DNA of 64,000 nucleotides, from assembly GCF_015101885.1 (NCBI RefSeq), contig NZ_CP062941.1:868001-932000 (forward strand), written 5' to 3'. A program made the translations under genes and the position numbers. Below the pieces are notes generated by a model. That model worked only from the letters and a program-made list of their open reading frames with translations, searched no databases and was not told where the DNA came from. Origin of the DNA: Massilia litorea. Lineage in GTDB: Bacteria > Pseudomonadota > Gammaproteobacteria > Burkholderiales > Burkholderiaceae_D. Positions 10,714 through 19,053 of this stretch are shown piece by piece (position 1 is the stretch's first letter; each line of letters starts with the position of its first letter).

Positions 10714-10742
10714 AGTATAGCGCGCAAAAGGGCTTGACGCAA
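10714..10742 (-). promoter_or_regulatory. Sigma-70 type promoter of the rplC ribosomal operon
   Basis: On the minus strand TTGCGT (10742-10737) is followed 17 bases later by TATACT (10719-10714). The predicted start near 10707 gives a leader of about 85 nt before rplC. It explains how the S10 operon is expressed although rpsJ is not upstream. Confidence 0.7.
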
Positions 10743-10807
10743 CAAGAGAATCGGAGGTATGTCGACCCTGTTGCGAATTTTCGCAGTAGCGTGGAGAAGA
10801 AAGGAAT

Positions 10808-10853
10808 CTGGCAAGGCTTGCCAGCACAGAAAAGGCACATCAGCGCCTTTTCT
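10808..10853 (-). terminator. Tandem hairpins downstream of tRNA-Val
   Basis: Reading from the tRNA, a 9 bp stem (10853-10845 with 10836-10828) is followed by a second 7 bp stem (10824-10818 with 10814-10808). A T-rich stretch ATTCCTTTCTTCT comes next. This looks like a Rho-independent terminator for the tRNA transcript, just upstream of the rplC promoter. Confidence 0.55.
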
Positions 10854-10887
10854 CTGCAGAACTCGGGGTTCTGCGACATTTGAATTT

Positions 10888-10964
10888 TGGTGGGCGGTGC
10901 AGGATTCGAACCTGCGACCCCTTGGATGTCGACCAAGTATTCTAACCAACTGAACTAACCGCCC
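10888..10964 (-). tRNA. tRNA-Val (anticodon GAC), with encoded CCA
   Basis: A complete 77-nt cloverleaf: acceptor GGGCGGT pairing with ACCGCCC, D stem GTTC/GAAT, anticodon stem CTTGG/CCAAG with loop TCGACAT, T stem GCAGG/CCTGC with loop TTCGAAT, discriminator A and encoded CCA. The loop places GAC at 34-36 (valine). Position 33, almost always U in elongator tRNAs, reads C. A scanning programme could instead shift the call, but the stems leave no alternative 7-nt loop. Confidence 0.93.
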
Positions 10965-11034
10965 GGGGAGCCGCATTATGCCAAGGGTTCGGAAGGTTTG
11001 CAATAGCTGAGTTCGAATGCGTGCGTTCAATCCG

Positions 11035-11129
11035 CGTGGGCTCGGGGAGCGCACCCTACGATGCGCCACGGCCCTTGGCAACATCAAGCGACCGTGGCGT
11101 ACCGTAGGGTGGGCATTCATGCCCACGCG
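11035..11129. repeat. Inverted REP doublet (REPIN-like) between tRNA and terD
   Basis: Two inverted copies of a short element: CGTGGGCTC...GCACCCTACG at 11035-11060 and CGTAGGGTGGGCATTC...GCCCACGCG at 11103-11129. The second contains a perfect 8 bp stem GTGGGCAT/ATGCCCAC. The same motif recurs near 32271, and as a doublet at 63081-63167. The rest of the 10965-11295 gap holds no recognisable gene; the terD ribosome binding site AAAGGAG is at 11284-11290. Confidence 0.75.
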
Positions 11130-11295
11130 TCCAGGCGATGCCGATAGCGGCCTCGGCGTCAGCCGCACGACCCCTAAGTCTTCCATAAGCCCGCATGTGT
11201 AATATCCGTCAATTAGCGTTATATTCACATGGCACACTCGCGGCGGCCGCACGGCCGCGCCACACGACCCGTTTCATTTCACGAAAGGAGCTGTG

Positions 11296-11871
11296 ATGGC
11301 AATCAGTCTGCAAAAGGGCGGCAACGTCAACCTCAGCAAGGAAGCACCGAACCTCACCAAGGTCGTCATTGGCCTGGGCTGGGACCCGCGCTCGACCGAT
11401 GGCGCCGCCTTCGACCTCGACGGCTCCGCCTTCATGCTCAAGTCGGACGCCAAGGTGCGCGGCGACGCCGACTTCATCTTCTATAACAACCTGAAATCGA
11501 GCGACGGCTCCGTCGTCCACAACGGCGACAACACCACCGGCCAGGGCGAAGGCGACGACGAGACCGTCACCGTCGACCTGACCCGCGTCCCGCCGGACAT
11601 CGACAAGATCTCCTTCTGCGTCACCATCCACGAAGCGGAAAGCCGGCGCCAGAGCTTCGGCATGGTCGGCAAAGCCTTCATTCGCTGCCTGGACGCCAAC
11701 GGCAACAGGGAAATTGCCCGCTACGACCTCTCCGAGGACAGCTCGACCGAAACGGCCATGATCTTCGGCGAACTGTATCGCGCCGGCGGCGACTGGAAAT
11801 TCCGCGCCGTCGGCCAGGGCTATAACGGCGGCCTCGGCCCGCTGGCCCGCTCGTTCGGCGTCAACGTCTGA
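11296..11871 (+). CDS. TerD family tellurium/stress resistance protein
   Basis: 191 residues, opening MAISLQKGGNVNLSKEAP, the canonical TerD start. A GTG lies one codon upstream, but the ATG is spaced 5 bases from AAAGGAG and was chosen. The family folds as a calcium-binding beta sandwich; the acidic DLDGSAFML and NGDNTTGQGEGDDE stretches are the expected metal-binding loops. The C-terminus carries RAVGQGYNGGLGPLARSFGV, typical of TerD/TerZ/TerE. It is separated by 72 bp and a strong hairpin from the following biosynthetic genes, so its level may be set independently. TerD, TerZ and TerE cannot be told apart with certainty by eye. Confidence 0.9.
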   Translation: MAISLQKGGNVNLSKEAPNLTKVVIGLGWDPRSTDGAAFDLDGSAFMLKSDAKVRGDADFIFYNNLKSSDGSVVHNGDNTTGQGEGDDETVTVDLTRVPPDIDKISFCVTIHEAESRRQSFGMVGKAFIRCLDANGNREIARYDLSEDSSTETAMIFGELYRAGGDWKFRAVGQGYNGGLGPLARSFGVNV

Positions 11872-11888
11872 GCCGGCAAGCCATGCCC

Positions 11889-11917
11889 GCAGTCCCGCAG
11901 CCTGGTTGCGGGACTGC
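11889..11917 (+). promoter_or_regulatory. Strong hairpin between terD and the ATP-grasp gene
   Basis: A perfect 11 bp stem, GCAGTCCCGCA (11889-11899) with TGCGGGACTGC (11907-11917), and a 7-nt loop. It is followed by a C/T-rich stretch (TCCCTCCCCTGC) rather than a run of T. It could attenuate read-through or stabilise the upstream terD message, giving more TerD than biosynthetic enzymes. Confidence 0.55.
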
Positions 11918-11943
11918 TCCCTCCCCTGCAAGCGAAGAATCCC

Positions 11944-12963
11944 ATGCGCGTCTGGTTCAACCGTAGCTTCTCGTCCGTCCATACCGCGATCGACCTGATC
12001 CGCCAGGCCGATACCGGAGAACGCTTCACGATCATCCACAGCAATCCGAATCCGAAGTCGCCCGTCGCCCGGGTGGCGCACGCATTCCACCTCGAACCGA
12101 CCGGCCTCGCTACGCCTGAATACATCGACTGGTGCGTCGCCTTCTGCCGCGAGCACCAGGTCGAGATCTTCGTTCCGGGACGCGAAGCGACGGCGATCGC
12201 CGGCGTTCATGCGCGTTTCGAAGAAGTCGGCACCCGCGTATTGAGCGCGGCGTCGGAAGCATCCCTTCAGCTCATCCACGACAAGGCACGCTTCTACGCC
12301 GAGACCGACCTGCCCGTCGCCCCGGTCGCCGAGTTCCGCCATTTCGAGGATGCCGCCGGTTTCGAAGCCGCCTGGGACCTGCTGCGCCGGCGCCACGCCA
12401 AGCTGTGCGTCAAACCCTCGCACTCGATCTACGGGCTCGGTTTCGCCGTGCTCGACGAAACGAGGAACAGCGCCGAACTGCTGATGGCCGGCGCCGAATA
12501 CCACGTCTCGCTGGCGGATTTCCGCGCCGGCCTTGCCCGCCTCGGGGGCTTTCGCAGCATGCTGCTGATGGAATACCTGGACGGACGAGAATACAGCGTC
12601 GACTGCGTGGGAGACGCAGGCCGCCTGGTGACCGCCGTGGTGCGCCGCAAATCGAACCAGGCCGGCGCCGGCCAGCGCATCGACCAGAGACAGGACATCC
12701 TCGACGCCACCGCCCAGCTGTGCCGTACCCATGGCCTGAACGGCATCTTCAATGTCCAGTTCCGCGAAGCGGCCGGCAAACCGCGCCTCCTGGAGATCAA
12801 CCCGCGCATGTCGGGCGGGATCGGCATGGCCTGCGTGGCCGGCCCCAACCTGCCGTATATCGCCCTGCGCGGTTTCGCGGACGGCTTCGATGCGGTCGAC
12901 GTGACGCCGGTCCGCAATGGCATCCGCGTGGCCGAACTGGCGCGCGCCGTGGAGCTGGTGTGA
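11944..12963 (+). CDS. ATP-grasp ligase of the Ter biosynthetic module
   Basis: 339 residues. The middle and C-terminal parts show ATP-grasp features: the nucleotide-binding lysine region KLCVKPSHSIYGLGF, the LLMEYLDGREYSVDCVGD strand typical of carbamoyl-phosphate-synthase-like enzymes, and the metal-binding LLEINPRMSGGIG. These enzymes couple ATP hydrolysis to forming amide or thioester bonds between a carboxylate and a nucleophile; the substrate here is unknown. The gene overlaps the next by 4 bp (GTGA). Genes of this type next to TerD, two PRTases, a HAD and a CitE-like lyase were described as a predicted Ter biosynthetic module (Anantharaman, Iyer and Aravind). Confidence 0.85.
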   Translation: MRVWFNRSFSSVHTAIDLIRQADTGERFTIIHSNPNPKSPVARVAHAFHLEPTGLATPEYIDWCVAFCREHQVEIFVPGREATAIAGVHARFEEVGTRVLSAASEASLQLIHDKARFYAETDLPVAPVAEFRHFEDAAGFEAAWDLLRRRHAKLCVKPSHSIYGLGFAVLDETRNSAELLMAGAEYHVSLADFRAGLARLGGFRSMLLMEYLDGREYSVDCVGDAGRLVTAVVRRKSNQAGAGQRIDQRQDILDATAQLCRTHGLNGIFNVQFREAAGKPRLLEINPRMSGGIGMACVAGPNLPYIALRGFADGFDAVDVTPVRNGIRVAELARAVELV

Positions 12964-14141
12964 ACGCCCGCAACGACGTTTTGCCGCTACGCGTGACGCA
13001 GCAGCTGCCGACCGGCCTGCTCGAAGTCGAACTGCATGCAGGCGCCGACGAACTCGATGCCCTGCTCGGCTTTGCCGCGCGCGCCAACGCCAAGCGCGGT
13101 TTTCTCTTCGTGAGCAAGGTGCTCGGCAAGCATTGGCCGGTACGCCCGGGCCGCATGCTGGCCATCCACGAGCGCCTCGCCGCCGGCGTCCCCGATGCGC
13201 CCGGCCCGGTACTGTTCATCGCGATGGCGGAAACCGGCCTCGGTCTCGGCCAGGGCGTCTTTGAGGCCTGGCTGCGCGCGCACCCGGGACAACAGGCGCT
13301 GTTCCTGCAGACGACGCGCTACCGCGTCGGCACCGGCCCCATCATCGAATTCGAGGAAGCGCACAGCCACGCGCCGCGCCAGTTCCTGCACATGCCCGAC
13401 GGCGCGCAGGAACAGGCGCTGTTGAAAAGCGCGCGCACCATCGTGCTGGTCGACGACGAGGCCAGCACCGGCAACACCTTCCTGAATTTAACGCAAGCCT
13501 GCCGGCGCCTGAATCCCGCTTTGGAACGCGTGCACCTGGCGGTGCTGGCCAATTTCATGGGAGCAGAGGCGACGGATGTCCTGAGCGCGCGTTTCGGGCT
13601 GCCGACGACGATGGGCGCCCTGATCGCCGGCGCTTACCGGTTTACCCCGGCCGACTGCCCTGTGGACGCGGCGCCGGCCCAGCGCTACGACGCACAGGCC
13701 GAACGCGGCGCGAGTACCGCCTTTGGCCGCCTGGGTCTCGCCCGCGCCCTGCGCACGCCCGACAGGCTGGCGCGCGACCTGGCCGCGACCATTGCGCCGC
13801 AAGATCGCGTGCTGGTGCTCGGTACCGGCGAATTCATGCACCCCTCGACCCTGCTCGGCGCCGCGCTGGAGCGGCTCGGCGTCGATGTCGTCGTGCAGTC
13901 GACCACGCGCTCGCCCATCCTCACCTGGGGCGCCATCGGGCACGCCCTCGGTCTACCCGACAACTACGGCGAAGGCATCCCGAATTTTATTTACAACGTC
14001 GCGCCCGGCCAGTACGACCACGTGCTGGTCTGCCACGAGACGCCGGCGGGCGAGGCCTTGCCCGGCTTTGCGCGCCTGTTGAATGCCCGCCTGTTCCACT
14101 ACCATGCCGAGGACGATGTTGAAGAAGTTCCTGTTCGCTGA
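12960..14141 (+). CDS. Phosphoribosyltransferase with C-terminal TRSP domain
   Basis: 393 residues from a GTG that overlaps the ATP-grasp stop. The N-terminal half is a type I PRTase with the PRPP-binding loop VLVDDEASTG at about residues 162-171. The C-terminal half holds the eponymous TRSP sequence at about residues 316-319, in a Rossmann-like segment beginning VLVLGTGEFMHPS. The Pfam pair PRTase_2 plus TRSP is recalled, not searched. It would move a ribose phosphate onto, or off, an unknown base. The long frame upstream of 12960 is only a shadow of the ATP-grasp gene. The end overlaps the HAD gene. Confidence 0.85.
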   Translation: MNARNDVLPLRVTQQLPTGLLEVELHAGADELDALLGFAARANAKRGFLFVSKVLGKHWPVRPGRMLAIHERLAAGVPDAPGPVLFIAMAETGLGLGQGVFEAWLRAHPGQQALFLQTTRYRVGTGPIIEFEEAHSHAPRQFLHMPDGAQEQALLKSARTIVLVDDEASTGNTFLNLTQACRRLNPALERVHLAVLANFMGAEATDVLSARFGLPTTMGALIAGAYRFTPADCPVDAAPAQRYDAQAERGASTAFGRLGLARALRTPDRLARDLAATIAPQDRVLVLGTGEFMHPSTLLGAALERLGVDVVVQSTTRSPILTWGAIGHALGLPDNYGEGIPNFIYNVAPGQYDHVLVCHETPAGEALPGFARLLNARLFHYHAEDDVEEVPVR

Positions 14142-14871
14142 CCTGGACGACACCCTGTTCCAGACGCTGGAAAAATGCGCCGTACGCGATGCGCTCGAGC
14201 CGGCCGCGTACTACAGCAATGGCAGCATTTGCTCGTACACCACGCCTGCCCAACGTGCCTTTTTCAGCTTTGTCAGCGAGGGCATGACGGTGATCCCGAC
14301 CACGGCGCGCAGCCTGGACGCCTTCAGCCGTGTGCACCTCGGTTTTAGCAGTTATGCCGTGCTGAATTTCGGCGGCATCATCCTGCAGCCCGATGGCGGC
14401 ATCGAGCGCGACTGGCAGGGCCGCATGCACGGCCTCATGCTGGCCGCCCTGCCCGGCCTGCAGGAACTCTCCGCGCACATCGATGACTGGTGCGCACGCA
14501 CCGGTTACGGCGGCCGCGCGCGCCTGGTGGAAGACGCAGGCACCCCGTTCTTCATCGTCGTCAAAGATCCGGACAAGGTCGCGCTGAACCTGGAGCGTGT
14601 CGAGCGCGAGGTCGTCCTGCCCTGGATCGCCGGCGAGGGCAAGGCCTACTGCGTCCACCGCAACGGCAACAACCTGGCAGTGCTGCCGCGCACCCTGGAC
14701 AAGGCCGATGCAGTGGCCTGGATCACCGAACGCCTGCGCCGCGAGCATGGAGAGATCGTCACCTTCGGCATGGGCGACAGCCGATCCGATGCGCGTTTCA
14801 TGGCCGACTGCGACTATGCGATCATCCCGCGCCGCACCCAGCTGGCGAAGCTGACGGTGGAGACGCTGTGA
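14116..14871 (+). CDS. HAD-superfamily phosphatase of the Ter module
   Basis: 251 residues. Motif I is DLDDT (Asp9 and Asp11 being nucleophile and acid), followed by a C2-type cap and motif IV GMGDSRSDARFM near the C-terminus. Enzymes of this class remove phosphate from sugars or nucleotides. The ATG at 14116 is spaced a few bases from a GAGG; another ATG at 14104 is possible. The gene starts inside the preceding PRTase (26 bp overlap) and its stop overlaps the GTG of the next gene, so translation is coupled. Confidence 0.83.
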   Translation: MLKKFLFADLDDTLFQTLEKCAVRDALEPAAYYSNGSICSYTTPAQRAFFSFVSEGMTVIPTTARSLDAFSRVHLGFSSYAVLNFGGIILQPDGGIERDWQGRMHGLMLAALPGLQELSAHIDDWCARTGYGGRARLVEDAGTPFFIVVKDPDKVALNLERVEREVVLPWIAGEGKAYCVHRNGNNLAVLPRTLDKADAVAWITERLRREHGEIVTFGMGDSRSDARFMADCDYAIIPRRTQLAKLTVETL

Positions 14872-15965
14872 GCCTCTCCCTGGGCTTCGCGGGCAGCTAT
14901 CGCGAGGGCGACGTGCGCTTCCTGCTCACGCGCCTGCCGGCCGCCGATTTCGTCGACGTCAAGGCGAAGGAGGCGCTGATCCAGGCAGGAAAGCGCCACT
15001 ACAGCGAGATGCTGTCGCCCGAACGTGCTCCTTCTCCGCGCTATATGGCGCTGTTCGAAGAAGCTTGCCGCATGAACGGCGAACGCATGGCACGCGACTG
15101 CCTGCACCTGGCAGGCCTGATCGCGGCGCGGCGCAACGGGGCGGTCACGCTGGTGTCGCTGGTGCGTGGCGGCACGCCGGTCGGCGTCGTCTTGAAACGC
15201 CTGCTGGCCAAGGTGTTCGGGCGCGAAACAGTCCACTATTCGGTCTCGATCGTGCGCGACCGCGGCATCGATGCCAATGCGCTGCGCCACATCCTCGCGC
15301 ACGGCCACGCGCCCGAATCGATCGTTTTTATTGACGGCTGGACCGGCAAGGGCGTGATCGCACGCGAACTGGCAAGCGCGGTCGCCCGCTTCAATGCGCA
15401 GCACGGCGTGGCGCTCGACCCCGGTTTATATGTGCTGTCCGACCTGGCCGGCGCCGCCTTTGTCGCGGCCTCCTGCGAGGATTATCTGATCCCGTCGAGC
15501 ATCCTGAATGCGACGGTGTCTGGCCTGATCAGCCGCTCGGTGCTCAACGAGGCGATCGGCCCGGACGATTTTCATGGCTGCGTGCTGTACGAACAATTCG
15601 CGGGCGAGGACCGTTCGCGCAGCTTTGTCGACCTGATCGAAAGCCTGGCGCTGGAACAGGCGCGCACCGACGGTCCGGTGATTGCTGCCGACACCGACGC
15701 CGCCGCCGCCCGCTCCCAGGCGTATATCGAACAGGTCCGGCAGCGCTACGGCATCGAGGACGTCAATCTGATTAAGCCCGGCATCGGCGAAGCGACGCGG
15801 GTGCTGTTGCGCCGCGTGCCGCGCCTGTTGCTGCTGCGCGATGCGCACTCGCCTGCCGTGGCGCACCTGCGCCTGCTGGCCGAAGAAAAACACGTGCCGG
15901 TCGAGATCGACCCGGCACTGCCCTACCAAGCTGTTTCCCTGATCAGGAGTGCGTCGGATGCATAA
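14868..15965 (+). CDS. StiP-type phosphoribosyltransferase with PELOTA-like C-terminus
   Basis: 365 residues from a GTG overlapping the HAD stop. The N-terminal PRTase-like half has the loops RGGTPVG (about residues 100-106) and IDGWTGKG (about 155-162), where the second replaces a standard PRPP loop. The C-terminal ~90 residues, with KPGIGEATRVLLRRVP, correspond to the predicted RNA-binding PELOTA-like domain. Databases often label this family 'cysteine protease StiP'; the PRTase assignment comes from comparative work on Ter systems and I favour it. It overlaps the lyase gene by 8 bp. Confidence 0.8.
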   Translation: MSLSLGFAGSYREGDVRFLLTRLPAADFVDVKAKEALIQAGKRHYSEMLSPERAPSPRYMALFEEACRMNGERMARDCLHLAGLIAARRNGAVTLVSLVRGGTPVGVVLKRLLAKVFGRETVHYSVSIVRDRGIDANALRHILAHGHAPESIVFIDGWTGKGVIARELASAVARFNAQHGVALDPGLYVLSDLAGAAFVAASCEDYLIPSSILNATVSGLISRSVLNEAIGPDDFHGCVLYEQFAGEDRSRSFVDLIESLALEQARTDGPVIAADTDAAAARSQAYIEQVRQRYGIEDVNLIKPGIGEATRVLLRRVPRLLLLRDAHSPAVAHLRLLAEEKHVPVEIDPALPYQAVSLIRSASDA

Positions 15966-16866
15966 ATCGATGGGCGCGTCGCTGTACGTGCCGGCCAACC
16001 ATAAACACCTGCTCAGCATCGCTAACGGAGAAAAGCTGCCGGACGCGCGCTCGCTGATCTTCTGCACCGAGGATTCGGTGGCGGACCGCGACCTGGGCTG
16101 GGCGCTGTTCAACCTGTCGGTGGTGCTCGAACACATGCGGCCCGATGTCGCGGTGGAGCGCTTCGTGCGCGTGCGCAGTCCCGAAGTGCTGGCGCGCGTG
16201 CTGGCGATGAAGGGCGCGCATAAACTGACCGGCTTCGTGATCCCGAAAGCGACCCGCCAGAATTTCGAGGCCTACTACCGCCAGGTGCGCGATACGGACC
16301 ACATGCTGATGCCGACGCTGGAAACGGCGGAGGTGTTCAGCGAGCGCGAGATGGAAGCCTTCCGCGACCTGTTGCAGTCGCCCGGCGTGCGTGGCCGCAT
16401 CCTGGCGCTGCGCATCGGCGGCAACGATTTACTGGCCCTGCTCGGCCTGCGCCGCCCGCGCAACATGACGCTCTACCGTACCCCGCTCGGCCCCGTCATC
16501 GCGCGCCTGGTGACGATCTTCCGCCCACACGGCTTCGTGCTCACCGCTCCCGTGTTCGAGCACCTCGACCTGCCGGAGCTGCTGGCGCAGGAGGTCGGCG
16601 AGGACATCGCCTACGGCATGGTCGGCAAGACGGCGATCCACCCGAGCCAGATCCTGCCGATCGAAGAGCACTACAAGGTGAAACCGCAGGACCTGGCGGC
16701 AGCACACGCGATCCTCGACGAGAACAGCCCGGCCGTCTTCAAGATGCACGACTCGATGTGCGAAGTCGCCACGCACCGCGCCTGGGCCGAGCGCATGGTC
16801 GCGCAATCGCACCTGTTCGGCGCCCATGGAGCCAACGTATTGAATATCGAAAGGGAAGGCAGATGA
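15958..16866 (+). CDS. HpcH/HpaI aldolase / CitE-like lyase
   Basis: 302 residues. A TIM-barrel C-C lyase fold of the citrate lyase beta type is suggested by GASLYVPANHKHL at the start, the acidic CTEDSVADRD, an RVRSPEVL strand, GRILALRIGGNDLL and the late IHPSQILPIEEHYK. In CitE-like enzymes the acidic residues bind magnesium and an Arg binds the substrate carboxylate. The ATG was chosen because AGGAG lies 8 bases upstream; a GTG three codons earlier is unlikely. It overlaps its neighbours by 8 bp and 4 bp. Confidence 0.83.
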   Translation: MHKSMGASLYVPANHKHLLSIANGEKLPDARSLIFCTEDSVADRDLGWALFNLSVVLEHMRPDVAVERFVRVRSPEVLARVLAMKGAHKLTGFVIPKATRQNFEAYYRQVRDTDHMLMPTLETAEVFSEREMEAFRDLLQSPGVRGRILALRIGGNDLLALLGLRRPRNMTLYRTPLGPVIARLVTIFRPHGFVLTAPVFEHLDLPELLAQEVGEDIAYGMVGKTAIHPSQILPIEEHYKVKPQDLAAAHAILDENSPAVFKMHDSMCEVATHRAWAERMVAQSHLFGAHGANVLNIEREGR

Positions 16867-18116
16867 ACGTTTTTTCACGCGGCCAGAAAGGCAAGCTGAC
16901 GGACCTCGGCGTCGGCAGCAGTTTTAGCGTCGACCTCGACGTCAACGCACCGGGCTTCGCCGTCGACGTTTCCTGCTTTGGACTGGACAACGCCGACAAA
17001 CTGGCGGACGACCGCTACATGGTCTTTTATAACCAGCTGGCCAGCCCCGGCGAAGCGGTGCGCCTGACCCTGGGCAGCCCGGCGCGCTTCAGCGTCAACC
17101 TCGACGCATTGCCGCCATCGATCGCCAAGCTCGTCTTTGTGGCCGCGATCGACGGCGCCCAGACCATGCGTGCCCTGGGCAGCAGCAGCCTCACCCTGGG
17201 CGGTGCCCTGCGCTTTCCGTGGTCGGGCGCCGACTTCGGCGACGAGAAGGCGGTCATCGTGGCCGAGATCTACCGGAGAGATGGCCAGTGGCGCTTCGGC
17301 GCCGTCGGCCAGGGTTTCAATGGCGGCCTGTCGGCGCTATTGAAACACTTTGGTGGGACCGAGGCAGCGCCGGTGCGCGGCGCTGCGCCCGCATCTCTCC
17401 AACCTGCGCCGGCCGCCCCCAAAATCTCGCTCTCGAAAGTCACGCTGGAGAAGCGCGGCGACAAGGTCTCGCTCGACAAGCGCGCCGGTGCCGGCTTCGG
17501 CCGCATCCACGTCAACCTGAACTGGAACCGCTCGGGGATGGCGTCGGCCCCGCCGCCGCAGGCGCCCCAAAAAGGCGGCCTGCTCGGCCGCCTGAGCGGG
17601 GTCGTGAACGACGCGATGGCAAATAAACGGCGCTCCGGCGGCATCGACCTCGACCTCGGTTGCATGTTCGAGCTGAGCGACGGCCGCAAGGGCCTGGTGC
17701 AGGCGCTCGGCAATGCCTGGGGCGACTACGAGCGCGCGCCATTCATCAAACTCGACGCCGACGACCGCACTGGCGCTTCCACCAATGGCGAAAACCTGTT
17801 CATCAACGGCGACCAGTTCGCCCAGATCCGGCGCGCCATCATTTTTTCGTTCATTTACGAGGGCGTCCCGAACTGGTCGGCCACCGATGGCGTGGTCACG
17901 ATCGCGGTGCCGAACCAGGCGCCGATCGAGGTGCGCCTCGATGGCGGCGGCAACCAGATGATGTGCGCGATCGCCATGATCGAGAACCAGGGCGGCCAGC
18001 TGCAGGTAACGAAGATGACCGACTATTTCGAGCAGCAGGGCCAGACCAGCGCGCACGAGATGATGGACCGGCGGTTCAACTTCGGGCTGCGCTGGAAGAC
18101 GGGCAGAAAGGATTGA
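16863..18116 (+). CDS. TerD/TerA-type two-domain protein
   Basis: 417 residues, with the ATG overlapping the lyase stop (ATGA). Residues 1 to about 165 form a TerD domain ending EIYRRDGQWRFGAVGQGFNGGLSALL. A Pro/Ala-rich linker follows. A second domain (about 210-417) starts VNLNWN and has DLDLGCMFELSDGRKGLVQALG and a C-terminal NFGLRWKTG; this layout resembles TerA. It closes the six-gene coupled operon, so a TerD-fold protein flanks each end of the enzyme set. The role is probably binding or presenting the product at the membrane, but that is inference. Confidence 0.82.
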   Translation: MNVFSRGQKGKLTDLGVGSSFSVDLDVNAPGFAVDVSCFGLDNADKLADDRYMVFYNQLASPGEAVRLTLGSPARFSVNLDALPPSIAKLVFVAAIDGAQTMRALGSSSLTLGGALRFPWSGADFGDEKAVIVAEIYRRDGQWRFGAVGQGFNGGLSALLKHFGGTEAAPVRGAAPASLQPAPAAPKISLSKVTLEKRGDKVSLDKRAGAGFGRIHVNLNWNRSGMASAPPPQAPQKGGLLGRLSGVVNDAMANKRRSGGIDLDLGCMFELSDGRKGLVQALGNAWGDYERAPFIKLDADDRTGASTNGENLFINGDQFAQIRRAIIFSFIYEGVPNWSATDGVVTIAVPNQAPIEVRLDGGGNQMMCAIAMIENQGGQLQVTKMTDYFEQQGQTSAHEMMDRRFNFGLRWKTGRKD

Positions 18117-18164
18117 CGCTGCCCGGCATGCCGGCACCCCTTCCAGGGTGGCGGCATGGCCGGA

Positions 18165-18794
18165 CTATTTGTTACCGGATTGCTTGTTACCTGGCTGCGC
18201 GGCTGGCTGGGCCGGATGGCCCTGCGCGTTGCCGCGGAACAGGGCCTCTCCTGCCGACTGCATGCTGGCCGCTACGCCCTCGCGTGCATCCTGCGCGCTC
18301 GCCTTGGCGCGGAAGGCGCCGTTGGCCTGCGCCGCCGCCTCTTTCTGGAACGGATCGCGGAACTGCTTCAGGAAGTCCTCCTTCTGACGCGTGTTCTGCT
18401 CGCTCGCTTCCGTGGCGGCACGGGTCACCTCGTCCGACAGCGCATGCGCGGTACGCGAGGTTTCCTCTCCATGCTGCTGGGTTACCCGCGCGAGCTCGAC
18501 CTGGGAATCGGCCGTCACGCGCGAGAGGTGCTGCTGGTAGGCACGCAGCTTGTCGGCTGCCGGCTGGGCACTGGAGGCGGCAGCGCCAAACGCGTCGCTG
18601 ACGTTCTTGCTGGCCAGCATGCGCTGGCCGGCGCCCATGCTTTCTTCCAGCATGGTCCGGCTGAGCTTGAGGTTGGCGTCGCAAATACTCTGGAAAGTAC
18701 CCGACAGCGAGGTCGACAGGTCGTTGAAGAAGGCGAGCTGGGAATCGAGATAGGAACGTAGAACCGGATTGACAGGTTGGGAGAATGGAAACAT
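18165..18794 (-). CDS. Phasin family protein
   Basis: 209 residues. The first ~100, from MFPFSQPVNPVLRSYLDSQLAFFNDL, match the phasin_2 type of polyhydroxyalkanoate granule coat protein: amphipathic helices with a conserved LARTMLEES-like segment (here LSRTMLEES). The C-terminal half is Ala/Gln-rich and low complexity. Phasins bind the surface of PHA granules and limit their size. The frame extends 51 codons upstream, but ATG 18794 has AAAGG at a good distance and starts the family homology. It converges with the Ter operon across a 48 bp gap. Confidence 0.85.
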   Translation of the reverse strand: MFPFSQPVNPVLRSYLDSQLAFFNDLSTSLSGTFQSICDANLKLSRTMLEESMGAGQRMLASKNVSDAFGAAASSAQPAADKLRAYQQHLSRVTADSQVELARVTQQHGEETSRTAHALSDEVTRAATEASEQNTRQKEDFLKQFRDPFQKEAAAQANGAFRAKASAQDAREGVAASMQSAGEALFRGNAQGHPAQPAAQPGNKQSGNK

Positions 18795-19053
18795 GGTGTA
18801 CCTTTTCAGTGTTGAGCCGCAAAGGATGCGGTCACATGAGCAATGAGGAGCGGGGGTGCCCGGTGCGGGCGAAGGGGAAAACAGCAGGCTGCTGCTTGAA
18901 TGCAGGATCACGAAGGGACCGTGCGAACAAAGGACACTATGCGCCATTTATCGCGAGGATAGGACAAAATACCAAAAGTATTTACGCGCCTTAAAATCGG
19001 GCAATGTTTCGCCATGGCGTACGCAGGGGCGTACTGCCGGCGGAATGACGCGC

